A stretch of 64,000 nt of DNA, from contig BGKB01000073.1 in NCBI GenBank assembly GCA_003116975.1, positions 248,001 through 312,000 on the forward strand, given 5' to 3'. Positions 18,863 through 29,700 of this stretch are shown here, in pieces (the stretch's first letter is position 1; every line of letters starts with the position of its first letter). Under the pieces are notes generated by a model, which saw only the letters and a list, made by a program, of their open reading frames with translations, was not told the origin of the DNA and ran no database searches. The stretch is from Aurantiochytrium sp. KH105. Its lineage: Eukaryota; Sar; Bigyra; Thraustochytrida; Thraustochytriidae. A program made the translations under genes and the position numbers.

Positions 18863-21700
18863 ATGTCGATCTCGGTCTCGGCATCCACCGCAGTTCCTCC
18901 TACCTCATCCATCGCTAGCTCAAGCTGCGTCTCCACGACGTCAAAGGCCTCTGCCTCGAAAACGAATATCGCCACCACGAACGAGTCGGCGGCCCCTTCC
19001 TCTTCCTCCACCTTTCAACCTTTGCAGACGGCCAGCACGGAACCGTCTGGCGCCTCGATTACAGCGCCTAATCACAAAACGCAGACGCAAAAGGACGAGG
19101 ATCGGGCGACCGATACCTCGGCAAAGCAAATCTCGGCCTCCGCTCTTGAGAGCTGCGGCGTTGACGCGCTGCGCCCTCTTGCCCCTGCCTCGGCACCGAC
19201 ACCTTTGAAGGATACCCGAGGCGAAGATAAGGACGAGGACGAGAACAGCAAAAACGCGAAAATATCTCTTTCGTCCTCGCGTCAAAGTCCGCCCCGCAAA
19301 CGCAAGGTCCCAGAGGCCGGTCTCGGTGGCCTCCAGCTTCAGCACCAGCAACCACTCCGAGAACAACACGAACACAACTCGATTATTGCAAGCGCAAACA
19401 GGAACGATAACAGGAATATTCGCGGCATGTCGTATGCTGCAGCAGGATGCACGGGCTCCAGCAAGGCCCCCACTGTGAAGAATGGCGGTCTCAACGAGGA
19501 CAGATTCCAAATCGCGCACTTGTCGCTCGACAGGTCAGATGACAACGCGCTCTACGTGGGCGTCTTTGATGGCCACGGCGGACCTGGCGCCTCCTCCTAT
19601 CTTTTCGAACATTTTCTCGATAGCTTCAGGGTCGTATTGAGCGATGATAGCGCCTCCGATGCCCCTCTCGAGGATGTTTTGCATCATAGCTTCATGGAAG
19701 CTGATCGATCTCTTTTTGCCGACGTTGAACGCCTTGGCCAGGAGTACGCGCATCTACGCGATGAGCGCTGCAAGTGTAACTTTTACCGTGAGTCGCCATG
19801 TCGCTGCATGCGCGCTCCCCGTTCTGCCCACGAAGGCAGCACGGCCACGGTACTTTTGTACACGAATGACCGACTGTATTGCGCGAATGTTGGCGATTCA
19901 GAGGCCCTTCTCGTTACCAAGAGCGGCTACATTCGGAGCACCAACGAGTCCGGGTGCAGGGAGTTCGATTCCCCGGACACTCGCTCTGCGGTGTCGCACC
20001 GCTTTTATCAACAGCGCCATCAGCCCCGTGACCACAACCATCAACAACAACAGGACCACCAACGATCGTACGAGTCTCAATTTGCCTTGGGACCCTCTTC
20101 GACCGACACCATCATGACGGATCAGACTGCTCTGAGACCCGAGGCATCCGCTATGGGCATGCCAGGTGCCGCGCCCGCCCCTCCACAAGGACCACACCAC
20201 CTTGTCAACAAATTCGCTCCTTCGACCCCCATCATTGACGAAACATCGCCGCGCAATGGTGATGCGTCGGGAGCTGGAGTGCTCTCGCCATCGCCCTTTG
20301 CTGCGACCGCTTTGCCTACCGGCAACGCCGTCCCACCCTCAGCGGCGCTTGCCGCATCTCCTCCTTCAAACATTACTGCCACTTCGACTTCGCCGCCTGT
20401 CCCAGCAATCTCAGGACTAGGAGCCGTCAGTAATGCCGCTCTCGTAGCCGCTGCTGCAGCTGCAGCCGCGTCTACATCGGCGCCGCATGCATTGCCTCCT
20501 TCAACAAACACGCCAGCAATTGCATCGTCTGTCGCTGTAGTACCGCAGTCTTCTTGCTCCTCCACAACCTCATCAACGTCTGCTCCTTCTTCTTCATCTT
20601 CCTCCTCCTCTTCAATTACCTCTTCGGTGGCCGCATTCAATCATTTGACAGGAACCCCAACTTCTGCCGGCGCATCCCTGTCTGTACCAGCACCACCAGC
20701 GTCAGCGAGCGCTGCAGCGTCTTCGGTGCCGGCTTCCTCGGCTATTGTTGGTGACGGCGGCGGTTCTGGCGAATTTGGCGCCACACCGCCAGCTCAGCTT
20801 GCCGACGCGCCTGCAATGCAGCAGCAGCAGGTCAGCGGCAGTGATGCACTCACAGCAGCGGGTGCCGCGCCAAGCGATCAAAATAATGCCGCTCGTTCGC
20901 GTGTTGCGGGCCAGGCGCCACCCGTGCCCGAAACAGTCTCCATGGATACCTCTGACCCGGCCCCTAGACTCGTGTTGCGTCAGGTCGAGCCAGGGTGCCC
21001 TGAAACCCCCAGCTTGCGCGCAGAGACACTTACCATCGCAGACACGCCCGTCCCCCATTTGTTAAACGAGGACTACATTCGCGTCAAACAAATCGCAGAG
21101 ACTCGAGTGCGACGCAAAGCATCAAAGACGCGTTCGAGCCGCAGCGACGGGATCCGCCGCGGCCCTTCCAACCGTCACAATTACGTCGCGCTCGAAGGGG
21201 CTCACTCGCTCAACATGACCCGTGCCTTTGGAAACTATGGCCACAAGGTCTTTAGCCAAGACAGTCCCCGCGAGATCATCGAGCCAGAATCGCCCATTAT
21301 TGTTCGACCGCACGTGAACATCTTCGAGCCAGCATACAAGGATGACTTTCTCTTTGTCGTCGTTGCCTCGGACGGACTGTGGGATAATCTGCACAAGGAC
21401 GAGGTGTCTACTGTTGTCACCGAGTTTTGCGCGCGCCGTCTGCGCGCAAGCTCTACTGACTCCGAACCCACCTCCATCACCTCGTCGCCCACACGGGTCG
21501 CGCCCTCGAGTACAGGCATGCAGGACGAGACGAAAAGTGTGGACTCTGACTCGGCGCTGCTTACCTCTTTGGCAGAGGGCGCCGCCGAGGAGCTTCTTTC
21601 CCAGGCACTCGCCAGGAACCGCAAGCTCGACGACATCACCGTCGTTGTTGTTCTCTTCAACAGCGTGCTCACCGCCTTTCGCGACGCCGCTCCTTTGTGA
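18863..21700 (+). CDS. PP2C-type protein phosphatase with large internal insertion
   Basis: A 945-residue protein from the first in-frame ATG at 18863. Metal-dependent PP2C motifs are present but spread out: NEDRF and VFDGHGG (about 233), GSTATVLLY (about 323), NVGDSEALL (about 342), then, after some 430 residues, MTRAFGN (about 785), VASDGLWDN (about 835) and DDITVVVVLF (about 922). The acidic residues needed for two metal ions therefore all appear. The stretch between GDSEA and TRAFGN (about 375-770) is Ala/Ser/Thr/Pro/Gln low complexity, and so is the first 170 residues. PP2C phosphatases reverse Ser/Thr phosphorylation in stress and cell-cycle signalling; the substrate is unknown. Confidence 0.88.
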   Translation: MSISVSASTAVPPTSSIASSSCVSTTSKASASKTNIATTNESAAPSSSSTFQPLQTASTEPSGASITAPNHKTQTQKDEDRATDTSAKQISASALESCGVDALRPLAPASAPTPLKDTRGEDKDEDENSKNAKISLSSSRQSPPRKRKVPEAGLGGLQLQHQQPLREQHEHNSIIASANRNDNRNIRGMSYAAAGCTGSSKAPTVKNGGLNEDRFQIAHLSLDRSDDNALYVGVFDGHGGPGASSYLFEHFLDSFRVVLSDDSASDAPLEDVLHHSFMEADRSLFADVERLGQEYAHLRDERCKCNFYRESPCRCMRAPRSAHEGSTATVLLYTNDRLYCANVGDSEALLVTKSGYIRSTNESGCREFDSPDTRSAVSHRFYQQRHQPRDHNHQQQQDHQRSYESQFALGPSSTDTIMTDQTALRPEASAMGMPGAAPAPPQGPHHLVNKFAPSTPIIDETSPRNGDASGAGVLSPSPFAATALPTGNAVPPSAALAASPPSNITATSTSPPVPAISGLGAVSNAALVAAAAAAAASTSAPHALPPSTNTPAIASSVAVVPQSSCSSTTSSTSAPSSSSSSSSSITSSVAAFNHLTGTPTSAGASLSVPAPPASASAAASSVPASSAIVGDGGGSGEFGATPPAQLADAPAMQQQQVSGSDALTAAGAAPSDQNNAARSRVAGQAPPVPETVSMDTSDPAPRLVLRQVEPGCPETPSLRAETLTIADTPVPHLLNEDYIRVKQIAETRVRRKASKTRSSRSDGIRRGPSNRHNYVALEGAHSLNMTRAFGNYGHKVFSQDSPREIIEPESPIIVRPHVNIFEPAYKDDFLFVVVASDGLWDNLHKDEVSTVVTEFCARRLRASSTDSEPTSITSSPTRVAPSSTGMQDETKSVDSDSALLTSLAEGAAEELLSQALARNRKLDDITVVVVLFNSVLTAFRDAAPL

Positions 21701-22164
21701 CCTGTCCTTTTGTCATTTTAACCATTGATGATTGACGAAGAATCGATTTGCTGCTTGACAAGGGGTTCCCTCTTTTCCTTTTTCCTTTTTTTTCTTTCTT
21801 CTCGCATTGTTCCTCTTGCCGCTGTGCATGCAATCCAGATCGAAAATTGAAATGGGTTTCCGTTTCTCGTGACGAGGGCCCGGGTTATTTGACATTTCTC
21901 TTTTTCTTCTTCTCTTTTCCTTTCGAAAGTCTGTCTCTTCAAGAGGTCGCCGTCAGCGAAATCGGGGAACGTCGGCGCGATTTCACTTTCCGAAGAAGAA
22001 AAACAAAGTAAACATGATGCATCAAAGAGAAAGTACTTGTCAAAAGGGGCTTATCAAGAGGAATGTTCAGACCTGTTTCTTGCGAATCCTTGCGTAGTGA
22101 GCTACATTGCACCGCAATTCCTTTGTGCGAGAGCGAGCAAGATTAAAAAAAGGGAGATAGCCGA
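21701..22164. other. 3' flanks of convergent PP2C and TPR genes
   Basis: About 0.46 kb between two stop codons. T-rich tracts (about 21765-21800, 21897-21930) and the absence of a good codon pattern fit untranslated tails. No gene is seen. Confidence 0.5.
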
Positions 22165-24315
22165 CTACGCACTGCTGCCGCCGTTCTCCTGAGCTTGAAG
22201 CATCGCGCGAAGATTCTTGGTGGTCAAATGCGCCTCTCCTAGTCTCTCCACGTAAATGGCCTCGGCATCCCAAGCGCAAGCAAAGGCTTTCCCCCGCTCG
22301 CCACGCGCAAAGCAAAGCTCGCTTATCTCTCGAAGCGTATGGGCCACCTCGAGATCTTTGTTGCCGGAAATATCGCGACGAATTTCCAAAGCGCGCTCGA
22401 GACTTTGAAGAGCTTCTTCGAGACGGTTCTGCATAGTGTACACGCTCGCGATCCTTCCCAGCATCGAAGCCACCTCGAGCTCCTGGCTTGCATCACTGCT
22501 TGCACATTCTTCGAGAATGCGCAGCGCCTCGTTGTACTGCGCCAGCGCAGCATTCAAACGCCCCTCGTGCGCGTACGTGCGTCCAATACTTTTAAGCGTG
22601 CTTGCAACCTCATTATCCAACCCCGCCTCGCGACGAATTTCCAAAGCTTGCTGCAAGTGGGAGCGCGCCTCATCGAACTTCTTCAACGCACTGAGAATGA
22701 CGCCCACCAGCGTCAGCGCGCCCGCCACCTTGACATGGCGCCGCCCAAGCACCTCTCGCTCAATGTCGAGCGCCTCTTGTTGACGTCGCAAGGCTTCCTC
22801 GTAGCGTTCTTGCGCAAAGAGCGCCATGCCTAGCTTCTGCAGCAGGTCTGCATTGGCAATGTGCCGCGCTCCGAGCGAGTCTCGTCGGATCTCAAGCACC
22901 ACTTCAAAAGCCTCCTCCGCCTCTTTGTATTGCCCAAGCACGCTACGCATCACGCCGACTTTGGTGAGCAGACGTGCCACAGCGGCATGTCGAGGCCCTC
23001 GCAGCGCACACATGCCCTTGAAAGCCATTTCGTAGTATTCGAGCGCCTCATCGAAACGTCCATGAACGCGACTCATGTCACCGAGGTTGCTCAACATGTG
23101 GAGGGTGTCCTGGTGGTGCGGCCCAAGCGCGCCAGAAACGATGTTGTAAGCCTCCACATAAAGTTCGAGCGCTTCCTCGGTCTTGCCCTGATGACGCATC
23201 AAAAAACCCGCACAGACCAGGATGCGCACGAGGTAAACGGGCGCATGCCCAGGCTCTCGTGCGCTCGCCACGGCGTCTTGCGCGAGTGTGCACGCCCAAG
23301 TTCGCAAGAGAAGAGTCAATTTCCTGTTGACCTTTTCGTAGCTGCCCGCGGCGGCCACGACCTTGTCCATGGCCTCTCGGTCCTGCGCCGAAAGATCCTG
23401 CAGAGCTTGCAAATCAACCCCGTTCCCAAGGCTGTCAACGAGCGCGCGAGCCGATGACTCTTTGAGCAAGTTGGCGGTAAACTTTGACAATTCGTCCAAC
23501 GAATACATGGCGCGCAGGGGCTTTTCGTTGTAGATGCAAACGAGAAGCTGCCACACTGTTCGCGCGTTCCGCACAAGCGTCTCGCTCTCCCAAGTGTCGC
23601 AGACGACTGCAACTTCGTCAAAGCCAACAATGGCGACAGCGGGGGGGCACGCTGCGAGAGGGGAGTCTAGATCTCTGCTTCTTCTTGCGCTACTTCGTGT
23701 GCCTCCATGTGCAAGCACCTGGTCTACCCCAAAAGCCTCGAGCCAAATGAGATCATCATCAGAGAACGAGGTCTCTAGCACGTCGACGACGTCCGCGAGT
23801 CGAGCCGAGCCAGCGCAAATCACATACACGCCCTCGCACTCCTGGCCCGCGTTGCCATCATCAGCAAGCTTGCGAACCAGGATCGTCTCTTCGTCATCAT
23901 GTCCTGCAGCCAACATTGCTGGCACAACGTGCATTCCGAATTCGTTCATGGTCCATTCGGACCGTGGCTTTTGCCTTGCGTCGATCCCAGGCTGGAACGT
24001 AAAGTTCTCGCCGCTGCCACTCGCATGACACGGTCTTCCGCGTAGCGAGCCCGATTCGAGCGTGCTCGATTGTGGTTCAAATTGATCGCTTCGCACAAAG
24101 GTGTCGCCTTCCGCGACTTTTGGGCTCAGGTCTCGCGAAGCGACAAAGAGCTGTGCATCGGGGGCGAGCTCTCCGTCCAAGCACTCCTCGAATACGCTTC
24201 GCACGGCTTTCACCCGGAGACTGCGCAGGTCCACGCTCGCAGGCGTCCCTTGTTCTTGCCGTCGCCCGCCTCCAAGACTCAACCTCGCGAGGCTCGTGCG
24301 CAGGACGCTGCTCAT
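22165..24315 (-). CDS. TPR (kinesin light chain-like) protein with effector-like N-terminal region
   Basis: A 716-residue protein; 24315 is the first ATG in the frame. Residues about 370-700 contain about seven 42-residue tetratricopeptide repeats of the kinesin light chain/NPHP3 type (EALELYVEAYNIVSGALGPH, EAEEAFEVVLEIRRDSLGAR, EALRRQQEALDIEREVLGRR). The N-terminal half has DDLIWLEAFGVDQ, then VAIVGFDEVAVVCDTWES and a NARTVWQLLVCIYNEKPL stretch. This order (WL/I-D/E-xF-x-VDQ, a beta strand, W, then an R.W.L.E.Y-like helix) recalls the N-terminal domains joined to TPRs in many protist and fungal defence- or signalling-type proteins. It may bind partners through the TPRs; catalysis is unproven. 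Confidence 0.8.
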   Translation of the reverse strand: MSSVLRTSLARLSLGGGRRQEQGTPASVDLRSLRVKAVRSVFEECLDGELAPDAQLFVASRDLSPKVAEGDTFVRSDQFEPQSSTLESGSLRGRPCHASGSGENFTFQPGIDARQKPRSEWTMNEFGMHVVPAMLAAGHDDEETILVRKLADDGNAGQECEGVYVICAGSARLADVVDVLETSFSDDDLIWLEAFGVDQVLAHGGTRSSARRSRDLDSPLAACPPAVAIVGFDEVAVVCDTWESETLVRNARTVWQLLVCIYNEKPLRAMYSLDELSKFTANLLKESSARALVDSLGNGVDLQALQDLSAQDREAMDKVVAAAGSYEKVNRKLTLLLRTWACTLAQDAVASAREPGHAPVYLVRILVCAGFLMRHQGKTEEALELYVEAYNIVSGALGPHHQDTLHMLSNLGDMSRVHGRFDEALEYYEMAFKGMCALRGPRHAAVARLLTKVGVMRSVLGQYKEAEEAFEVVLEIRRDSLGARHIANADLLQKLGMALFAQERYEEALRRQQEALDIEREVLGRRHVKVAGALTLVGVILSALKKFDEARSHLQQALEIRREAGLDNEVASTLKSIGRTYAHEGRLNAALAQYNEALRILEECASSDASQELEVASMLGRIASVYTMQNRLEEALQSLERALEIRRDISGNKDLEVAHTLREISELCFARGERGKAFACAWDAEAIYVERLGEAHLTTKNLRAMLQAQENGGSSA

Positions 24316-25080
24316 GGCTGGCTGGCCGTGGCCCTGCAGTGCCGCCGCCCCGTACAGCGCTCGCTCGCTCGCTCGCTCGCTCTCTCCCGGCCAGCCGCGG
24401 CGTCTGTCTGCCAGCGCTCGGCGCCAAGCACGGGCGAGCGCTCGTCCGTCGTCGCCTTTTGCGTTTGCTTTTGCTTCGCGTCGCTCTGCAGCCAAGTGGG
24501 CCGCGGCTGGTTATGTACGCCGTCGTTGCCAAGGCTTTTCTTGGCTTCTTTCGACGGCTGCCTCACTGTAGTAGGTACCTGCAGCGCGTGCAGCGCACAC
24601 TTTTTTCCCGTTTGTGGTCGCGTGGACACAGCACCCATGCAGATGCGGCCCAGCCTGACTGACTGACAATGAGGCGAGGGCGGGGACCGCGAGTCGGGCA
24701 GGGACCGCCGCAGCGACGTCCGTCCCGGCGGGCGGGGACGAGGTGGCTATGCGGAGGGACGACAGAGCTGCGGCGCGGCGAGGGGATACTTGTTCTGGGC
24801 GGAGCTGAGCTGAGCTGATTGGATTGGATCAGATCGGTTCGGATCGGAATCGGATCAAGCGAGAAGAAGAAGTGAGACGAGGAAGGGACTACGATTGCGC
24901 AGGGACGACCGATCGAGCCGGGAACTGATCTTGCATGCAAGAGAGTAGTTTACTGCATTTGACAATGTTCATGTACGGCAACTTCGTAAAACAACAGGGA
25001 AAAAGAAAAATTGGGGGAAGAGATGTTTTCTCTCTCGACTGACTTTTAACTTTGCAGAATGATTGTGTGAAAATGTGAAG
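24316..25080. other. Intergenic region upstream of the TPR gene
   Basis: About 0.76 kb between the TPR start and the ankyrin-gene stop. It has GCTC repeats near 24358-24381, a GC-rich strip, then a GATCGG-rich patch (about 24815-24855). No gene is supported. Confidence 0.45.
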
Positions 25081-25629
25081 TTATGGAACGGATCCCGCAA
25101 GACCAGCAACATTAGCGGCAGCGAATGTTTGCTCGAGAAAATCATCAATGCTTTCAGCGAACTCTCCGGGCTCAACGAGCTGAGCTAGCTCTTTTGCCGA
25201 AAACCTGTCAAAGAATACACGAACTACGGCAAGCTTGTTTGAGACACAAGCTGCATGGACGACGGAATTTCCCTCAAAATCGTTGACAAGCTCCTTGATA
25301 CCGTCGCAACACGCTAGCAATAGCTTTACCAAACGGACATGCCCGTTGCGGGCGGCCAAATGTAGCGGTGTTTCTCCCGAAGTTCGCGTTCTAATCCACA
25401 CGTCGGCACCGTGCTCGAGCAAGAGCTTTACCGCTTGAAGTCGACCATTGGCCGCTGCAAAGTGCAATGGAGCCCATCCAGAGAGCGGGCAGGCCTCATC
25501 CACGCCCGCAATGCCTCCACGTTGCGGTTTGTACACGGCGGTCCGTGCCCGAATGTGTTGCTGTAATCTCTTGATATCACCGTCGGCAGCTGCGTCCCAA
25601 ACCTCTCGCGGCCGAAATGCGTGTACCAT
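25081..25629 (-). CDS. Small ankyrin-repeat protein
   Basis: 182 residues from the ATG at 25629. About three ankyrin repeats are clear: GWAPLHFAAANGRLQAVKLL, ETPLHLAARNGHVRLVKLLL and GNSVVHAACVSNKLAVVRVF. The tail is unassigned. The open frame continues upstream of this ATG (reading AQLFLSLLKVQVRKGM) with good coding character but meets a stop before any other ATG, so a short 5' exon joined at an AG near 25670-25680 is possible. The partner is unknown; ankyrin repeats normally bind other proteins. Confidence 0.75.
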   Translation of the reverse strand: MVHAFRPREVWDAAADGDIKRLQQHIRARTAVYKPQRGGIAGVDEACPLSGWAPLHFAAANGRLQAVKLLLEHGADVWIRTRTSGETPLHLAARNGHVRLVKLLLACCDGIKELVNDFEGNSVVHAACVSNKLAVVRVFFDRFSAKELAQLVEPGEFAESIDDFLEQTFAAANVAGLAGSVP

Positions 25630-26782
25630 TCCTTTTCGCACTTGCACCTTAAGCAACGAGAGAAAGAGCTGCGCCTGACGGCCTTGCCACGCAAGTCACC
25701 TTAAAAGGGGAGCGGCGGCGGATAGTCCCCCACCCCCCCACCCCCCCGCGGTCTTGCGCAGAGAAGACTCGAATGGCAACCGCGTTGGTGAGCCTTAAAA
25801 TGCGCCTGTGGAGAACGACGCCTGCGCACAAGAGCCAAGAAAGGCGCGCTCGCCGAGAGAGCCTCGAAGCTTTTGCCGATTTACACTGCGCTTGCTCCGG
25901 TTCTCCTTCAAAACGAAACCGACGTGAGAGCGGTGGCACACACCTTTCTCGCATTCTGAATACTTATCAGTCAAAGCAAATGACGTGTGAACAATTGGGA
26001 TGAGGGATGGCGCGTGAGGCTCCATGTAGATGCATGCCAGAGCACGTCTCGTAGTAACGACGGACAACTCGACATGCATGCTAAACCCCTCGTTCTTTGC
26101 ATTCCTGGTGGTATCAATCAGCAGCAACGGTATACTGAAGTAGATAAGGAGAAATGTCGGTATTTCTTAGAGCTAGTTACGTGCACAAGCAATGGCGCCA
26201 CGGGTATCCTTATTCCAAAGCTGGTTGCGATCGTCCCTCATCGCCTTGCTTTTTGACTATTTCTTTATCTGCGAGAAAGAGGTTGTTGCCCTTCACCGGC
26301 AACCAACCTGACACACGTGGTCTGTCCCACTGCTATTTTCAACTACGCCGCATTCATTCTTGACGCCGCCTTCATCGTAGATTTCGACGTCACGTGACTC
26401 CTGTCACGCGCGCGCATCGCCGATGCTCCCTTTCACATCCTTACTGCGAACGAAGCGCCAGCGACGACGAGTTCGTGTCCCGCGGGAGGAGACGCAGGCT
26501 CAGTGTCCGCGGCGGTTAGCGTGTTTCTGCTAGCGCTAATAAGAAGGGGAGAAAGGAAGAGGGACTTGCTTGACAGTGAAGGAAAGAAAGATGTAAAACC
26601 GCTTCGGTCTCGAGGGTCGCGCGGGTCCTTCCTTGCAGAGCGTGTCGCGCGCGCGCGGCGGAGAGGTCGCTCGCTGGCTGGCTGGCTGGCCGGGGATCAC
26701 GCGCAGAGCGTGTGCAGCAAAGGCCGGGTCGCACCTCGGCCGCACCTTTTGGCTGCGCGGCGAGGCCAAGTAGCGAGCGAAG
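25630..26782. other. Divergent promoter region, ankyrin gene / SMC4
   Basis: About 1.15 kb between two divergent start codons. It holds a C-rich homopolymer-like patch (25728-25748), average-GC sequence, then GC-rich DNA with GGCT repeats (about 26670-26692) just before SMC4. No gene is seen. Confidence 0.45.
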
Positions 26783-29700
26783 ATGGGCCCGACCCAAGAC
26801 GATGCCCACGAACAAGCCGCCGGCGGCGAGGCAGACGTGGGCGAAACGGGCGGCATCAAGGTACACGACAGCCCGTTTCCGGGCTCGAGACTCATGATCA
26901 GGGAGATGATCCTGGAGAACTTCAAGTCGTACGCGGGCGTGAAGCGGATCGGCCCGTTCCACAAGTGCTTTAGCGCTGTCGTGGGCCCTAACGGCAGCGG
27001 CAAGTCGAATGTCATCGACGCCATGCTCTTTGTCTTTGGCAAGCGAGCAAAGAAACTGCGTCTCAACAAGGTCTCAGAGCTCATCCACAACTCGACAGCG
27101 CACCCTGACTGCGAGTACGCCAAGGTAACCGTTTGCTTCCAAAACATCAAGGACCGCGAGTTCCGAGACGAGGACGACGACGAAGGCTTTGATGTCGTAC
27201 CAGGCTCCCTGCTGGAGGTGAGCCGCGTTGCCGACCGCAACAACAAGTCCGACTACTACGTGGATGGCAAGAAGAAATCCTTTTCCGAAGTCGCCGAACT
27301 CTTGCAAACGCGCGGGATTGATTTACACAACAATCGTTTCCTCATCCTTCAGGGCGAAGTCGAACAGATCTCCCTGATGAAGCCCAAGGCGCAGTCTCCT
27401 CACGAGGAAGGTCTTCTCGAATACCTCGAGGAGATTATCGGATCCAACAAGTACCTCGAAGCAATTGAAGAGGCTACCAAGTCCGTCGAGGAGCTCACGC
27501 AGTCCCGTACAGAGAAGCTTGGGCGTGTCAAGGTTGTTGAAAAGGAAAAGGAGAGTCTGGAGGACGCCAAGAACGAGGCCGAGGAGTTTCTCAAAAAAGA
27601 GGCCCAGCTCATGCAAAAGCGCAGCATTCTCATTCAGGTGAAGTTGGCGCAGGCACGCGAGGCCCAGGCCACACTCTTGGAGAAGCGCGAAAAACTCGCA
27701 GCCAGGCTCAAGGAGGAGGAGGAGTCCGCTTCTGCGGCCACCACGGAGTCCGCTGCGATTGAGGAGGCTGTCGCTGCTTTGCGCGCCGAGCACAAAGAGC
27801 TCGCCACCGCTCTCAAGAAAAGCCAAGAAGAGTTTGCCGAAATGGAGCGCAAGGACATCATGTTCCGCGAAAACCTCAAGGACGCCCAGGCACAGACCAA
27901 GGATCTCGAAGCCGCGGTAGCAAAGCTCGAAAAGGCGCGCAAGAAGCACATTGCCGCTGCCGAAAAGGCCGCGCAGGAGACCGTACCGCAGCTCGAAAAG
28001 GCCGCCGCCGACCTGCTCGAGGAACGTAAAGCCACCGAAGCCAAACTCGAGGCTCTCTTCGAGTCGCTGCAAGGCGAAACGAGCAATCTGCGCGCCGACC
28101 TCGAGGCGAAGCAAAAGAATCTCGCTCCGCTCAGCGAGGAGGTGGCTGCCGCCAAGTCCAAGCTTGACGTGGCCACCACTGAGATCGATTTGCTGCAGGA
28201 AGGCACGCGGTCCAACAAGGCGCAGCTTGAACAAGCGCGCGAGAGGGTTCAAGAACTTCAAGCCGCCGTGGCCTCGAGGCCGCAGGAAATCAAGCAGGCC
28301 GAGACTGACCTGAAAAAGGCAGAGCGCGATCTTGACGAGACACGTGCTGGTCTCGAAGAGGCATCGCGCAAAGAGTCCGACCTCGAGAGCAAGGTCAGCG
28401 CGGCCCGGACCAGGACGGAGGGCGCCAAGGCCCAGCTCGCCCAGTCGGCGGGTCGCGGCGTGCTCCTGGGCAGCCTGGCCGAGGCAAAGGCCGATAAGCG
28501 CAGCCCCATTCATCGCGCCGGCCTTCACGGTCGCCTCGGAGACTTGGGATCGATTGACCCCAAGTACGATGTTGCCGTCTCAACCGCGTGCGGGGGTCTC
28601 GAGTTTCTCGTCACGGATCACACACGCGGTGCCGAGGCCTGCGTCGAGTTCCTGCGCAAGCGTAACCTTGGTCGCGCTACCTTTGCAATTCTCGAAAAGC
28701 TCGAGCATTTGCGCGCCAAGATGGATCGCAAGATCGAGACGCCCGAGGGGGTGCCACGTCTCTTCGATCTCGTACGCACGCGAGACGATCGTTTTCGGCC
28801 TGCCTTTTACTTTGCCATGCGCGACACACTCGTAGCCAAAGATCTTGACCAGGCCGTGCGCATCGCGTACAAGGGCAACAAGTGCGTGTGGCGGGTTGTC
28901 ACACTGCAAGGCCAGGTTATTGACACTTCCGGTACCATGTCGGGCGGCGGTCGCAAGACCAAGCGGGGCGCCATGAAGCTCGCAAGCGATGCCAGCGAGA
29001 CCAAGGCCGCGCAGCGCGGCGGGCAAGAGTCCGAGGAAGGCGAAGACGATGAGATTGGTCTCGTGACCCAGGATAAGGTCGACGAACTCGAGCGCAACAC
29101 GGAATCCCTCGTAAACGAGCTCAAGGAGGTGCGCAAGGAAAAGGCACGGCTCTCTTCGGAGCGCGTGCGGCTCGAAAAGCTCGTGGCGAGACTGGGAGGC
29201 ATGATTCCCAAGATGCGCCTCGAGATCGACGAGCTTGCCAAGCAAGAGCAAGTGCTTCACGAGACCATTGCCGATCTCGAACCTCGTTGCGAACTGTCGG
29301 CTGAAGATGCCGCTCGTCTCGCCAAGCTGCAAAAGGAGGCTGGCGCTCTGCAAAAGGCCTACGATAAGGCGCACAAGAAGCTCGCCGTACTCGAAGAAGA
29401 GACCTCGGCGCTGCATCAGCAAATCTCCGACCTCGGTGGTCCCAAGGAAAAGTCTTTCCGCAAACGACTGGCCGACATCGAAAAGGCTCTGGCAACGAAC
29501 CGCAAGGCTCTCACCAAGGCAACGAACGAAGTGAGCTCTTCTGAAGCCAAGGCAGAAAAGGCTGTCAAGGCTATGGAGGAAGCCAAGGCCGAGCAGGAAG
29601 CAAATACAACTCGTGTCGCAGAGCTCAAAGCCGAAGCGAAGGCTGTTGAGGACTCGGCCTTGGTCGTACTTCAGGCCTTTGAGTCCACTAAAACGGACGA

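Noticed and set aside
19955-19980. tRNA-like B-box string GAGTTCGATTCCCC
   Set aside because: Lies inside the PP2C coding sequence, and no cloverleaf or A box could be formed around it.
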